From contig NZ_JANIAC010000005.1 in the NCBI RefSeq assembly GCF_024723255.1, positions 124,001 to 188,000 on the forward strand: a DNA stretch of 64,000 nt. Reading direction: 5' to 3'. This DNA is from Aestuariibaculum sp. M13 (lineage in GTDB: Bacteria > Bacteroidota > Bacteroidia > Flavobacteriales > Flavobacteriaceae). The notes under the pieces are model-generated. The model had not been told where the DNA came from, did no database searches, and saw nothing but the letters and a program-made list of their open reading frames with translations. The position numbers were made by a program, and so were the translations under genes. Shown in pieces: positions 24,535 through 33,708 of the stretch (positions are counted from its first letter, which is position 1; every line of letters starts with the position of its first letter).

Positions 24535-25302
24535 ATGGCAGACAAGGAAAATGAAATTCAGGACATAGGAATGATTTTGCTGCGAATCGGTTCCATGTTA
24601 CAAAGTTCGGGAGCTTGTACTGCTCGGATTAGAATCATTTTAGAGCGTATTGCACGCGCTTATGATATGAATGCAAATGCCCTGATTACTCACAGAGCGA
24701 TTATTTTAACCTTATTAAACCAACAGGAAGAACCTGTTTTTAACAGTGTAAAACGAACCGCATCTGTTGGGGTTAATTTTAAGATTGTTTCGGGGATTAG
24801 TTTGATGAGTTTGAATATTAAAAACTCTAAATGGCAATTAGTTAATATTATAAAGGAACTTGATAAACTTGAAAATGCACCTCATTATCATCGGTTTATT
24901 GTTATGAATGCGGTGTCACTGGCTGGTGCTGGTTTTTGCTTCCTTGCTGAAGGGAGTCTTTTTTCAATGTCGGTTTGTTTTATAGCTACTTTTTTAGGGC
25001 TTTTTGTTAAGCAGGAAACCACACGAATTCATTTAAATCCATATTTATGTGTTTTCTTAGGAGCATTTACAGCGACCTTTATAGCTGGTGCTTTCAGGTG
25101 TTTTTTCCCGGAAGCAGACCTTGAACACGCGTTTGCAACCTCGGTTTTATTTCTTATTCCCGGGGTTCCTTTAATTAATTCGTTTATCGATTTCATTGAT
25201 GGAAATCTGTTAAATGGGATAATTCGTTTAATTAACGGTTTAGGTATTTCATTTATGATTGCCATAGGAATGATTTGTTCAATTGTAATTTTCGATTTAT
25301 AA
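24535..25302 (+). CDS. Threonine/serine exporter, ThrE N-terminal-type half (DUF1212)
   Basis: 255 residues. The cytoplasmic first third has the DUF1212 pattern (GMILLRIGSMLQSSGACTAR, then VNFKIVSGISLMSLNI), and the rest has about five helices including FLIPGVPLINSFIDFIDGN, a typical ThrE segment. ThrE exports threonine and serine across the inner membrane; here, as in many bacteria, the protein is split in two. The partner begins 2 bp after this stop. The start is ATG 24535. Confidence 0.87.
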   Translation: MADKENEIQDIGMILLRIGSMLQSSGACTARIRIILERIARAYDMNANALITHRAIILTLLNQQEEPVFNSVKRTASVGVNFKIVSGISLMSLNIKNSKWQLVNIIKELDKLENAPHYHRFIVMNAVSLAGAGFCFLAEGSLFSMSVCFIATFLGLFVKQETTRIHLNPYLCVFLGAFTATFIAGAFRCFFPEADLEHAFATSVLFLIPGVPLINSFIDFIDGNLLNGIIRLINGLGISFMIAIGMICSIVIFDL

Positions 25303-25304
25303 AT

Positions 25305-25793
25305 ATGGATTATGTGCTCTTAATATTGAAAGCTTTGGCAGGAGGGGTTGCCGCTATAGGTTACGCCATTCTGTTTAATACACAATCTTCATCACTGGTT
25401 ACCATATTTTTTATTGGTATAACCGGTATTTTTATTAAAGTTGGACTGATGCTTTTTGGTATTAACGTCATTATTACCTCGTTTTTTGGAGCGACAAGTG
25501 TTGGCTTTTTAAGCTATTATTTGGCACGTTATATAAAAAGACCACCTTTAACCATTGCTATTCCTTCAATTATTCCAATGGTGCCTGGCATTTTTTTATA
25601 CCGCATGATGATTGGATTTGTAAAATTGGCTGATAGCAGGGAAATTACTGAACATGAATTTATTAAATTACTGTCGCATACGTATTCAAATGGGATAAAA
25701 GCCATATTTATACTTTGTGTTTTAGCAATTGGCATAAGCTTCCCTTATCTTCTTTTTAGAAAAAGTTCGTTGCATTATATTCATAAAAAGTAA
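25305..25793 (+). CDS. Threonine/serine exporter, C-terminal-type half (DUF3815)
   Basis: 162 residues from ATG 25305, chosen as it begins after the partner's stop; an earlier in-frame start at 25275 would overlap the partner. The protein is almost wholly membrane-embedded with five helices and carries a IPMVPGIFLYRMM segment typical of DUF3815. Together with the DUF1212 half it should form one ThrE-like exporter. The two reading frames are coupled by a 2-bp gap. Confidence 0.87.
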   Translation: MDYVLLILKALAGGVAAIGYAILFNTQSSSLVTIFFIGITGIFIKVGLMLFGINVIITSFFGATSVGFLSYYLARYIKRPPLTIAIPSIIPMVPGIFLYRMMIGFVKLADSREITEHEFIKLLSHTYSNGIKAIFILCVLAIGISFPYLLFRKSSLHYIHKK

Positions 25794-25877
25794 ATGTAAA
25801 GAAGGAAACACTACATGTGCTCAGGATATCGTTTAAAAGACAGGTGAAAAATTGAGATTAATGTAATATATTTTAAT

Positions 25878-26945
25878 ATGACTCTGGAAGATTTAGGATA
25901 TAATAAAACCTTAGAAGATTATAGACAACAGCATAATCTCGGAGCGTTTGATGTGGGCAGGGTAGCGCAGGAGCATAAAGATCGGTATGTGGTAGTCACC
26001 GATGCGAAAACTCTGGACTGTGAACTTATAGGGAATTTAAGATATACGGCTACAAGTAGAAATGATTTACCTGTTGTTGGAGATTGCGTTGCTATTTCGG
26101 AATATGATGAAGGTAAAGGGTTAATTCATGCTGTTTTGCCTCGTTTTTCTGTTTTAGAACGTCAAGCCATAGGTAAATATGGAGAAGCGCAATTAATAGC
26201 CAGTAATGTCGATTATGGATTAATTATACAGTCGGTAAACAGAGATTTTAATATCAACAGGTTGGAGCGTTATTTAACCTTATGTTACGCTTCGAAAATC
26301 AAACCAATAATCGTTGTTACAAAAACAGACCTGACAGATGTGCAGAAGGTAAATGTCTTACTTGATGAAATAAACAATAGGATTAAAAATGTTTCTATTG
26401 TTGCTGTGAGTAATAAAACCCAAATGGGGATGGATGACCTGAAAAAACTGATTTATAAGGGTAAAACCTACTGTCTTTTAGGGTCGTCTGGCGTAGGTAA
26501 ATCTTCGCTTATAAATAGTTTGAGTGGAGCATATTTGATGAAAACAGGAAGTATTAGTGAACGTATAGACAGAGGTAAACATGTTACCACACACCGAGAG
26601 CTAATACCTTTAATAAACGGAGCGATACTTATTGATAATCCGGGAATGCGAGAGGTTGGAATAACAGATGCTTCAGGCGGATTAGAAAGCACATTCGAAA
26701 AAATATACGAATTAACACAACATTGTAAATTTTCAGATTGTACGCATACTACAGAGCAGGGCTGTGCTGTAATATCGGCCATAGAAAAAGGAGAAATAGA
26801 GGAATCGTTTTTTGAAAACTATCTAAAAATGGAAAGAGAAAAAGAACATTTTGAATCGACAGTAGCCGAAAAACGCAAAAAGGATAAAGACTTTGGTAAG
26901 ATGATAAAACATTATAAGAAGTCTAAAAACTCTAATAGGAATTAA
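25878..26945 (+). CDS. rsgA: Ribosome small subunit-dependent GTPase A
   Basis: 355 residues. RsgA assists late maturation of the 30S subunit. The circularly permuted GTPase order is visible: G4 (TKTD), then G1 (GSSGVGKSSLIN), then G3 (DNPGMRE). The N-terminal OB fold starts near residue 30 (VVTDAKTLDCEL) and the C-terminal zinc knuckle is C-x4-C-x-H-x5-C in CKFSDCTHTTEQGC. Start ATG 25878. It stands alone downstream of the exporter genes. Confidence 0.96.
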   Translation: MTLEDLGYNKTLEDYRQQHNLGAFDVGRVAQEHKDRYVVVTDAKTLDCELIGNLRYTATSRNDLPVVGDCVAISEYDEGKGLIHAVLPRFSVLERQAIGKYGEAQLIASNVDYGLIIQSVNRDFNINRLERYLTLCYASKIKPIIVVTKTDLTDVQKVNVLLDEINNRIKNVSIVAVSNKTQMGMDDLKKLIYKGKTYCLLGSSGVGKSSLINSLSGAYLMKTGSISERIDRGKHVTTHRELIPLINGAILIDNPGMREVGITDASGGLESTFEKIYELTQHCKFSDCTHTTEQGCAVISAIEKGEIEESFFENYLKMEREKEHFESTVAEKRKKDKDFGKMIKHYKKSKNSNRN

Positions 26946-27303
26946 ATAACGACTCTGTCTAAACAAAAAAATATATAGCCTTTATTGAATAGGAATGCTG
27001 CTGAAATTAATGAATTTTAAAAACTTTTTAGAATGTAAAGTAATTTTTGAGTAACCGGTAAAATAATTACGAACGATATCCAGTTTGTAATTGCAATGTG
27101 ATTTTATCTCTCCCATAAATAAACTTCAAAAAGGATAAAATGCTATATAAGATTTTTCATTATAATTTTTTCCTTTAGCATATAAAGTAATTAAGAGTTT
27201 TTATTTCAATTGTTTGACATCCAATTCACCATGTTGAACGAAAAATATTGAAGTTCTTTTCGTTTTATTTTTCATTTACACTACAAACATTAAATGACCA
27301 ATT
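26946..27303. other. 358-bp intergenic region
   Basis: AT-rich, no reading frame found. The only structure seen is an inverted repeat AACGAAAA/TTTTCGTT (27237-27244 with 27257-27264, 12-nt loop), about 40 bp before the outer-membrane protein gene, where it could affect transcription or mRNA stability. Confidence 0.4.
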
Positions 27304-27810
27304 ATGAAAACAATTATTTCAACATTAGTTCTTTTGACATTTATAATGAATATGAATGCTCAAAACTTTGGTGTAAGAGTAGGGGCGAATTTCGCAACAG
27401 CTAAAGCTGATTTTGATGGTATTTCTATAAGTGATAATGAAACAGGATTTTATTTAGGAGCTTATGGTGAATTAAAAGTTTTAGAAAATCTGAAAATTAG
27501 ATCTGAGATTAACTACATTTATGTGAAGGATTTAGATCAACTCCAATTTCCCCTTTTAGCTAAATTCGCTGTCTCAGATAAGTTTAACATATTAGCCGGA
27601 CCTAGTTTTACATTTTTGCAGGATGCAGGAGAGGATGAAAAATCATTCAATTTCGGAATTGATTTCGGGCTTTCATACAATATATGGAACAAATTTGATC
27701 TGGAGGCAAGGTATAGTGTGGGACTATCTAATTTGGCAGAGGACAATTATTATGATGCTAAAATAAAATTACATGGTTTGTTTGTTGGCGTTGCATATAA
27801 TATACAGTAA
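27304..27810 (+). CDS. Outer-membrane beta-barrel (porin-family) protein
   Basis: 168 residues. Signal peptide (MKTIISTLVLLTFIMNMNAQ), then repeated amphipathic strands such as FGVRVGANFATAKADFDG, TGFYLGAYGELKVL, FNILAGPSFTFLQ and GIDFGLSYNIWNKFDLEARY, closing with LFVGVAYNIQ. This is the layout of small eight-strand outer-membrane barrels (OmpW/PorT-like, outer membrane protein beta-barrel domain). The specific role is unknown. It is monocistronic. Confidence 0.8.
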   Translation: MKTIISTLVLLTFIMNMNAQNFGVRVGANFATAKADFDGISISDNETGFYLGAYGELKVLENLKIRSEINYIYVKDLDQLQFPLLAKFAVSDKFNILAGPSFTFLQDAGEDEKSFNFGIDFGLSYNIWNKFDLEARYSVGLSNLAEDNYYDAKIKLHGLFVGVAYNIQ

Positions 27811-27912
27811 AGCATAAATAAAATGACATAAGATTAATTGATAGTGTTAACTTTATATCTTATGATAAGGGCTATACTAACATTAGGGCTCTCAATTTAA
27901 ATTTCCGGAACA

Positions 27913-28539
27913 ATGAAAAAATTAAGCTTAAATAGACTGTATTTTTATTTGTTGCTTATGGTGATTGTTTTCGGATGCGCATCATTTCCTAAAAAAAAGA
28001 CACCGGTAAGCAACCTCAATTCTGAGAACATCAGTAACCTAAATGGGAGATATGAATTAATCGAAAAGTATTCAGGAGGAACAAAAGATACTTCAACTAT
28101 TTGGAAATCAGCTTTTAATTTTTCAAGTGCAGATCGGGGACATTATCCTACTTTTTTTGATGAAATTAATTTTCAGGTTTTTAAAGAAAACGAACTCAAG
28201 GTAGATTCCCTAAAAACTTATTCGTTTACATTGAAATTAATAGACAGTAAGAACTTAAAAATAGATTATTACGAAAACGATAGTCTTTTTTTCGGAAACA
28301 CGATTAAGTACAAATTTAAAAATGATGGTTATATCTATTTAATAAGTACAAATTCTGAAGTTGTAGGTATTCCGTATTTGTTTGGTGGGGTCACAAAGAA
28401 AAGAAGTAGAATAACCCTCAATAAGGAAAATGATTTGTTGTTTGAGACTTCTGAAGTCGTTACTGGAGGATTATTGTTTGTACTGGTAAATCCAGGAGAA
28501 AAAATGAAATATGAGAAGGTATTTCAGCGAATAGAATAA
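27913..28539 (+). CDS. Lipoprotein, CASFPK-type paralogue 1
   Basis: 208 residues, no named family. A lipoprotein signal ends in lipobox VFGC (Cys 23 by position), followed by ASFPK. It shares order and motifs with the next gene: CASFPK, a LxGxY segment, then YKFKNDGYIYL, GIPYLFGG and LLFETSE near the C-terminus. The pair probably arose by tandem duplication. The likely location is the outer membrane, and the role is unknown. Confidence 0.65.
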   Translation: MKKLSLNRLYFYLLLMVIVFGCASFPKKKTPVSNLNSENISNLNGRYELIEKYSGGTKDTSTIWKSAFNFSSADRGHYPTFFDEINFQVFKENELKVDSLKTYSFTLKLIDSKNLKIDYYENDSLFFGNTIKYKFKNDGYIYLISTNSEVVGIPYLFGGVTKKRSRITLNKENDLLFETSEVVTGGLLFVLVNPGEKMKYEKVFQRIE

Positions 28540-28618
28540 GGTACTTACCTTCTTGTTCTCGAAAAAATCAAAGTTAATAATACTGAAGGGTTTTTCAGAT
28601 TGTCAAGCAAATAAGAAA

Positions 28619-29269
28619 ATGAATAAAGACAATTTTAAAATATTATTTGGCTCTCTAATTCTGTTAAGCTTAGTAATGAGCTGTGCCAGTTTCCCTAAAA
28701 ATGAATTCCCATCAATTTCTTATATCAATAGGAGTAATATAAGCTTGTTAGAAGGGAATTATTGTATGAAGCATTTTAATACTGCCTACTATAATGATAG
28801 TATTCTTCATAAGTCTGTTAGTAAAGAGGACTTAAATAAATATCCTACACTATTTCATGAAATTAATAATGGTTTGTTGGTGAGGCGTTTAAAATTGGAT
28901 TCAGAAAAAGCACATACGTTTTCTTTAAAAATTTTAAATCCCAAACGTATTGAAATAGATTATATCGAAGATGATCTTATTATTAGAAAAAATAGCATTA
29001 GATATAGATTGAAGGATGATGGCTTTGTATATATAAAACACAGAAATTTTAAAATTATTGGCATTCCTTATATTTTGGGTGGAATTAATCAAAAAAGAAA
29101 TCGTTTAGCATTGAATGTAGATTATAATTTGCTATTTGAAACATCCGAATTTCGGTCGGGAGGTGTGTTTTATCCTGGATTTATGGTGCCGGTAATTAAT
29201 TTTGGAAGCACGTCAAAATATAGAAAAATATATAAGCGTATTGATGAGTTAAATAACGATAATGAATAA
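28619..29269 (+). CDS. Lipoprotein, CASFPK-type paralogue 2
   Basis: 216 residues from ATG 28619, chosen because it opens a lipoprotein signal (lipobox VMSC); an upstream open segment at 28553 lacks it. Paralogue of the preceding gene, with matching CASFPK, DDGFVYIKHRNFKIIGIPYI, GGINQKRNRLALN and LLFETSE segments. The two proteins are clearly similar but diverged along most of their length. No function can be assigned. They lie just upstream of a LytS/LytTR signalling pair. Confidence 0.65.
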   Translation: MNKDNFKILFGSLILLSLVMSCASFPKNEFPSISYINRSNISLLEGNYCMKHFNTAYYNDSILHKSVSKEDLNKYPTLFHEINNGLLVRRLKLDSEKAHTFSLKILNPKRIEIDYIEDDLIIRKNSIRYRLKDDGFVYIKHRNFKIIGIPYILGGINQKRNRLALNVDYNLLFETSEFRSGGVFYPGFMVPVINFGSTSKYRKIYKRIDELNNDNE

Positions 29270-29421
29270 GTGTAAAGTAATGATTTTTTTGCCTAAATTG
29301 TTATAAAGTGATCCGTTAGTCTATAAGTGTTTGACTTACTAAGTGCCTTGTTCAACGAAATAATTATAAAGATGAAAACTATTGGTGTAATTTCAACTTA
29401 GAATTTTAAACCAGAGAAATC

Positions 29422-30153
29422 ATGAAAACACGTTACTTTTTCATTTTTGCAATTACAGTACTTATGCTAAATTCATGTATAGTAAAGTCTTTATATCCAT
29501 TTTACACTAAAGAGACTCTTGCATTTGAAAAAAGTTTTTTGGGTATCTGGAAGGACGACAAGGATTCTAATAATGAATGGATTATAGCTTCGATTAAAGA
29601 TTATTGGGAAGAAGAAAGAAAACACGATACCGTACTACCTTCTCCCAGAGAGATAGAAGATTATAACAAACTAAAGGAAGGGTACTTTGTTATTAGTAAA
29701 CAAAAGAAAGGAGTGGCTATTTTTTTTGCAATGCCATTTAAAATAAAAAATCAGTTTTTTTTAGACTTTATACCTTTTACTTCAAGTTGTGATTGTTGTG
29801 TAGACCTTTATTGTTATCATCAAATTGCAACACATTCTCTGGTAAAGTTTGATATTTTAAATAATAACAGTGTCTCAATTAGGTGGTTTTCGTCTGAAAA
29901 AATGAATGATTTAATTGATAACCACAAAATCAATATTAAACACGAAAAATACGATTCTAATTATTTGCTAACGGCATCACCTGAAGAATTGCAGAAATTT
30001 ATAGCAAAATTTATGGACTCCAAGGAAAAAGAGAAATGGAAAACCGATGTTGCTTATAACTTGGAAAGAACAGAAAGCGGTGAAAAATCATTTCAGTACA
30101 TTAAAAAACTTATTAATGGAGAAGAAAAATTGAAGGGCATTAATTTAAACTAG
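29422..30153 (+). CDS. Hypothetical lipoprotein
   Basis: 243 residues, no family recognised. Lipoprotein signal with lipobox LNSC (Cys19), then a mature part starting IVKSLYPFYTKE. A cysteine-rich patch near the middle (SCDCC then CCV and CY) is unusual and could bind metal or form disulfides. The C-terminus is lysine-rich. The gene precedes the LytS kinase by 9 bp, so it is probably in its operon and may be part of the signal output or a sensed component. Confidence 0.6.
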   Translation: MKTRYFFIFAITVLMLNSCIVKSLYPFYTKETLAFEKSFLGIWKDDKDSNNEWIIASIKDYWEEERKHDTVLPSPREIEDYNKLKEGYFVISKQKKGVAIFFAMPFKIKNQFFLDFIPFTSSCDCCVDLYCYHQIATHSLVKFDILNNNSVSIRWFSSEKMNDLIDNHKINIKHEKYDSNYLLTASPEELQKFIAKFMDSKEKEKWKTDVAYNLERTESGEKSFQYIKKLINGEEKLKGINLN

Positions 30154-30162
30154 AAAGCATTT

Positions 30163-31233
30163 ATGACATCCATTAATACATTAAAAATAGTTAACCATAA
30201 ACCCATTATTTTTAATTTGGTTTTATGGGCTGTTTCTTTTGTGATTCTTTTGAAATCTTTTTCACGAAATGGTGTTCCTCATAAAATAGATTATATCTAT
30301 ACCAGCAGTTTTTTAGCTACTATAATTATTCCTGTACTTATTAATCTTTATTTTTTGTTACCCCGCTTTTTAAAGCAGGAAAGATATCTGGTGTACGGCT
30401 TGTTGTTTATGGCTAACCTTTTGGTGTTTACTCAATTAAATATTTGGTTCTATACTTATCTTATTGATTATCTCTTTCCTGATTACTATTTTATTTCCTA
30501 CCATTCAGGTGTGAAACTCATCTCTATTTTTAGTGTCTTTTTAGTGGGTACTACATTAATTAAGCTTTCTGTAGATTGGTTCTATTTTAATAAGAAGGAA
30601 AATGAAGAACTAAAGTTAAAAAATCAACAAATTCAAGCTGAGTTATTATTGTTGCGTTCCCAGATAAATCCTCATTTTTTATTCAATTCTTTAAATGTAA
30701 TTTATGCTTTAGCTATTGAAAAAAAGATAGAAACGAAAGATGCCATTGTTCAGCTTTCTGATATTTTGAGGTATGTAATTTATGATTCAGACTCCAAATT
30801 AGTAACTCTTAAAAATGAGGTTTCATTTTTAAAAAATTATATTGAATTTCAGCAGTTTAGGCATCAAAAAAACAAAGACATCATTTTTAGTCATAATGTA
30901 GAAGATGAGAATTATCAAATTTACCCTATGTTATTGTTACCACTTATAGAGAATAGTTTTAAGCATAGTAATGCTAGCTCTACAAAACTTCCTTATATCC
31001 ACATAAGCCTTACACAAAATGACAACGAATTTATTTTTGAAATTGAAAACAATGTTTCTGAAAATAATTTGCAAGATAATGGTTATTCGGGAGTGGGATT
31101 AGAGAATGTTAAAAAGAATCTGGAGATTATATATTGCAAATCTCATAATTTTATAGTAGAAAAAAGCAAGGACTCATTTAAGGTAATCTTAAAATTATTT
31201 AATCATGACAATAAATTGCCTAATAATAGATGA
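30163..31233 (+). CDS. LytS/YehU-type sensor histidine kinase
   Basis: 356 residues. Four hydrophobic helices occupy residues 1-135, then a linker helix and the His_kinase/HATPase region typical of LytS-like kinases (Pfam His_kinase): LLRSQINPHFLFNSLNVIYAL holds the phospho-acceptor histidine. ATP-binding motifs follow in LPLIENSFKHSN and GVGLENVKKNLE. It signals to the LytTR regulator whose gene overlaps its end by 29 bp. The stimulus is not visible, and the kinase gives no clue beyond membrane-embedded sensing. Confidence 0.9.
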   Translation: MTSINTLKIVNHKPIIFNLVLWAVSFVILLKSFSRNGVPHKIDYIYTSSFLATIIIPVLINLYFLLPRFLKQERYLVYGLLFMANLLVFTQLNIWFYTYLIDYLFPDYYFISYHSGVKLISIFSVFLVGTTLIKLSVDWFYFNKKENEELKLKNQQIQAELLLLRSQINPHFLFNSLNVIYALAIEKKIETKDAIVQLSDILRYVIYDSDSKLVTLKNEVSFLKNYIEFQQFRHQKNKDIIFSHNVEDENYQIYPMLLLPLIENSFKHSNASSTKLPYIHISLTQNDNEFIFEIENNVSENNLQDNGYSGVGLENVKKNLEIIYCKSHNFIVEKSKDSFKVILKLFNHDNKLPNNR

Positions 31234-31906
31234 TGAACCTTCTTCCCAAACGGTTCTTATAAACTTTATTGAAAAAATTGACTTTTTAGAACTTAAAGGG
31301 GTTTGCAGAAATACATTTGAAGCTCTTGAGTTTTTAAAGCAAAACAATAATATTGATTTGCTTTTTCTAGATGTTAATATGCCCAAGGTTACAGGGTTAA
31401 CGTTTTATAAATCGCTTCACAATCCTCCGGATGTTATTTTTACTACTGCATACCCGCAATATGCTGTTGAAGGATTTGAGGTTAACGCTCTTGATTATTT
31501 ACTTAAACCTTTTTCATTTGAACGGTTTTTTACCGCTGTAAATAAAGTAATAGAAAAGAAATACACCAATGATAAAGCTCTGGAAGAAGATCATTATTTG
31601 CTAATTAAATCAAACAAGACACTATATAAGGTGTTTTCAAAAAAAATATTCTTCATAGAAGCTTTGGGAGACTATGTAAAAGTACATTTGGATGATAAGT
31701 ATATATTAACCAATGCAACCTTTTCATCTGTTTTAGATTCACTTCCAAAGAAGATGTTTATCAGAACTCATAAATCATTTGCCATTAATTTTAAAAAAAT
31801 GTCAAGTATTAGTGGAAATCAAATAAGTATAGGTGATAACAAAATTCCAATTGGCCAAAAGTATAAAGAGGAGTTTATGAACTATGTAAATAACATGAAT
31901 ACATAA
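31205..31906 (+). CDS. LytTR-family response regulator
   Basis: 233 residues. N-terminal receiver domain with DDE at residues 9-11 (IIDDEPS), phospho-acceptor D in LLFLDVNMP, and the conserved lysine in LLKPFSF. The C-terminal LytTR DNA-binding domain begins near residue 135 (LLIKSNKTLYKV) with IEALGDYVKVH and FIRTHKSFAINF. The gene overlaps its kinase by 29 bp, so the two are translationally linked. LytTR proteins bind promoter repeats near their own operons or nearby genes, so the neighbouring lipoproteins are candidate targets. Confidence 0.9.
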   Translation: MTINCLIIDDEPSSQTVLINFIEKIDFLELKGVCRNTFEALEFLKQNNNIDLLFLDVNMPKVTGLTFYKSLHNPPDVIFTTAYPQYAVEGFEVNALDYLLKPFSFERFFTAVNKVIEKKYTNDKALEEDHYLLIKSNKTLYKVFSKKIFFIEALGDYVKVHLDDKYILTNATFSSVLDSLPKKMFIRTHKSFAINFKKMSSISGNQISIGDNKIPIGQKYKEEFMNYVNNMNT

Positions 31907-31920
31907 AACAATATGTTAAT

Positions 31921-32676
31921 ATGAAAATGTTTTCTTTTTTTAAAACAATATGGTTTGGTATTATTTTTTTGATAGCAACATCGGTATTGGCACAGAATAC
32001 TACAAGCGTTTTTGAACCGCTCCCAAGTAATTCTGAAAAATTAGATCTTGTCTATCCTAAAGCATATTTGTTTAATTCATATAAAATTAAAATACCTAAT
32101 TATGGAGTAGCCAAAATAAAGGAAAATGCTCCAGATTCTGATGCTTTAAAAAAGCAAAAGATCTCAATTAGTTTAACGGATTTAAATAATAATACGGTTA
32201 AAATAGAAGCAAAATCGACACAAGAATATGTCTATTCTGTAAAAACACACTATTTAGAAAATAACGCTTTGAGAATTTTAAAAACTGGATTAGAGGTTGA
32301 TACTGAAGAACACTTAATAGATTCTATTGGTCCTAAAATGATTGAAGGAACTATAATTACTAATCTGGAAAATTTAAAAAAGTGGAATATCAGTTTAGTT
32401 AAACCCAAGAACCCTTCAATTTTCTTTGAAATAGGTAGCCTTACAGAGGGTGATCGAACAATAAAAGTGATACCATCAAATTTGGATAGTAACTACAATA
32501 TAAATCAAGAAGGGAAGATTCATCAAGATGCACTTTTTTATGAATTAATAGAAGATGGTATCTCGTTAGGAGCTATTGCTTTTAATGGGGAAAGTGGAAT
32601 TTGGTTTAAACCGGATTTAGAAACGGCAACTAAACTAGTTTTATGTTCTATAATGTTGTTATTGATAAACTTTTAA
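31921..32676 (+). CDS. Hypothetical exported protein
   Basis: 251 residues, no family recognised. Signal peptide ending in SVLAQ near residue 25. The mature part consists of beta-rich stretches and ends with a hydrophobic segment (TKLVLCSIMLLLINF) that could anchor it in a membrane. It follows the LytTR regulator by 14 bp in the same direction, so it likely belongs to the signalling operon. Confidence 0.6.
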   Translation: MKMFSFFKTIWFGIIFLIATSVLAQNTTSVFEPLPSNSEKLDLVYPKAYLFNSYKIKIPNYGVAKIKENAPDSDALKKQKISISLTDLNNNTVKIEAKSTQEYVYSVKTHYLENNALRILKTGLEVDTEEHLIDSIGPKMIEGTIITNLENLKKWNISLVKPKNPSIFFEIGSLTEGDRTIKVIPSNLDSNYNINQEGKIHQDALFYELIEDGISLGAIAFNGESGIWFKPDLETATKLVLCSIMLLLINF

Positions 32677-32708
32677 GTAATTATACTAACAATTAAATCA
32701 TCGTTGTC

Positions 32709-33212
32709 ATGTTAAAATTTATGTTGTTAATTTTCAATATAGTTATTTTTAATAGCCTGATTGCTCAAGAAAATGGGCTCAATATTTATAATGAGCAAAT
32801 ATCTAAAAGTATCCTTATTAAGGAAAATAAAAGGATTCGTATTAAAACCTTTGATGGAGAAAAATTAACCGGAAGGTTTAAAATAATTGACGATGAAACC
32901 ATTTACATCAAGAACAGAGAAATAAAGCTTAGCCAAATAGAAAGAATAAAAAAGCACCCTTTGGTGATGTCTGTTTTAATAAATGGATCACTTTATTATC
33001 TGGGAGCAGGGTTTTTGATTGGAGGTATTGAGTTGGCAATTTTAGCATTTTCTGGAGGAGATGCTTCTGCTTTACTTCTAATACCAGTTGCTTTACTTAC
33101 AATGACACCTTCTCCTTTTTTAATTAAGGGAGCAATTAAATCACCTAATATTCTTAAAAGCTATAAAAGTTCAGATTTATGGCAATACGAGGTAATAGAA
33201 ATATCGGATTGA
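32709..33212 (+). CDS. Hypothetical protein with signal peptide and C-terminal membrane segments
   Basis: 167 residues, no family recognised. A signal-like N-terminus (MLKFMLLIFNIVIFNSLIAQ) precedes an RIRIKTFDGEKLTGRFKII segment that looks like a small SH3- or Sm-like beta barrel, followed by two hydrophobic stretches (LIGGIELAILAFSGG and ALLLIPVALLTMTPSPF). The barrel-plus-membrane order hints at an envelope stress or membrane-associated role, which is speculation. It lies 32 bp after the previous gene. Confidence 0.55.
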   Translation: MLKFMLLIFNIVIFNSLIAQENGLNIYNEQISKSILIKENKRIRIKTFDGEKLTGRFKIIDDETIYIKNREIKLSQIERIKKHPLVMSVLINGSLYYLGAGFLIGGIELAILAFSGGDASALLLIPVALLTMTPSPFLIKGAIKSPNILKSYKSSDLWQYEVIEISD

Positions 33213-33315
33213 TTAAGTCTAATAACTAAATATAAATAATATTAAAGACTGTTTTAATTTCGTAAATTGTTCAATCAATTTTTTGAAAAATTAGTTGATT
33301 TTAAATCATGAGGAA

Positions 33316-33660
33316 ATGAAACAGTTAATTTTTATACTTACGGTGTTCTTGGTTGTAGGTTGCGAACAAGGCCACAAGAAGAAAGATTTTTTAGGAACCT
33401 GGGATATTGTTTCGCAAATAGAAATTAAAACCGGAAAATTAATAGACCCGGATTCTAAAATTTTGCATGTGGCAAAATTTACAAAGGATTCCCTGTATAT
33501 AGATTCAGATATAGTGCATAGCTGGAAAGTTGAAGGCGATTCTATATTTATGGATAACTCTACTCCGGGCGTTTATATAAGGGAGCTAACTTCAGATAAA
33601 CTTGTTGTTGAATTTGAATTTTTCGATTTAATTCAACTGATTTTAAAAAGACGGGAGTGA
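33316..33660 (+). CDS. Lipocalin-like lipoprotein
   Basis: 114 residues from ATG 33316, chosen because it gives a lipoprotein signal (VVGC); an in-frame start at 33295 lacks it. After the cysteine, DFLGTWDIVSQIEIKTG and later WKVEGDSIFMDNSTPG resemble the Gx(T)W motif and strands of small lipocalin-like/DUF4488-type domains in Bacteroidetes. These bind small ligands; no substrate is evident. The final strand set (LVVEFEFFDLIQLILKRRE) closes the fold. Confidence 0.6.
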   Translation: MKQLIFILTVFLVVGCEQGHKKKDFLGTWDIVSQIEIKTGKLIDPDSKILHVAKFTKDSLYIDSDIVHSWKVEGDSIFMDNSTPGVYIRELTSDKLVVEFEFFDLIQLILKRRE

Positions 33661-33708
33661 TAAAATGATAATTTTGTTTTAAAAATGTAAAACAAGATTT
33701 TTAGGATA

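Noticed and set aside
32674-32689. TAAGTA-N4-TACTAA, a near match to the narK palindrome
   Set aside because: It overlaps the stop codon of the preceding gene and has one mismatch. In such AT-rich DNA a single near match is expected by chance.
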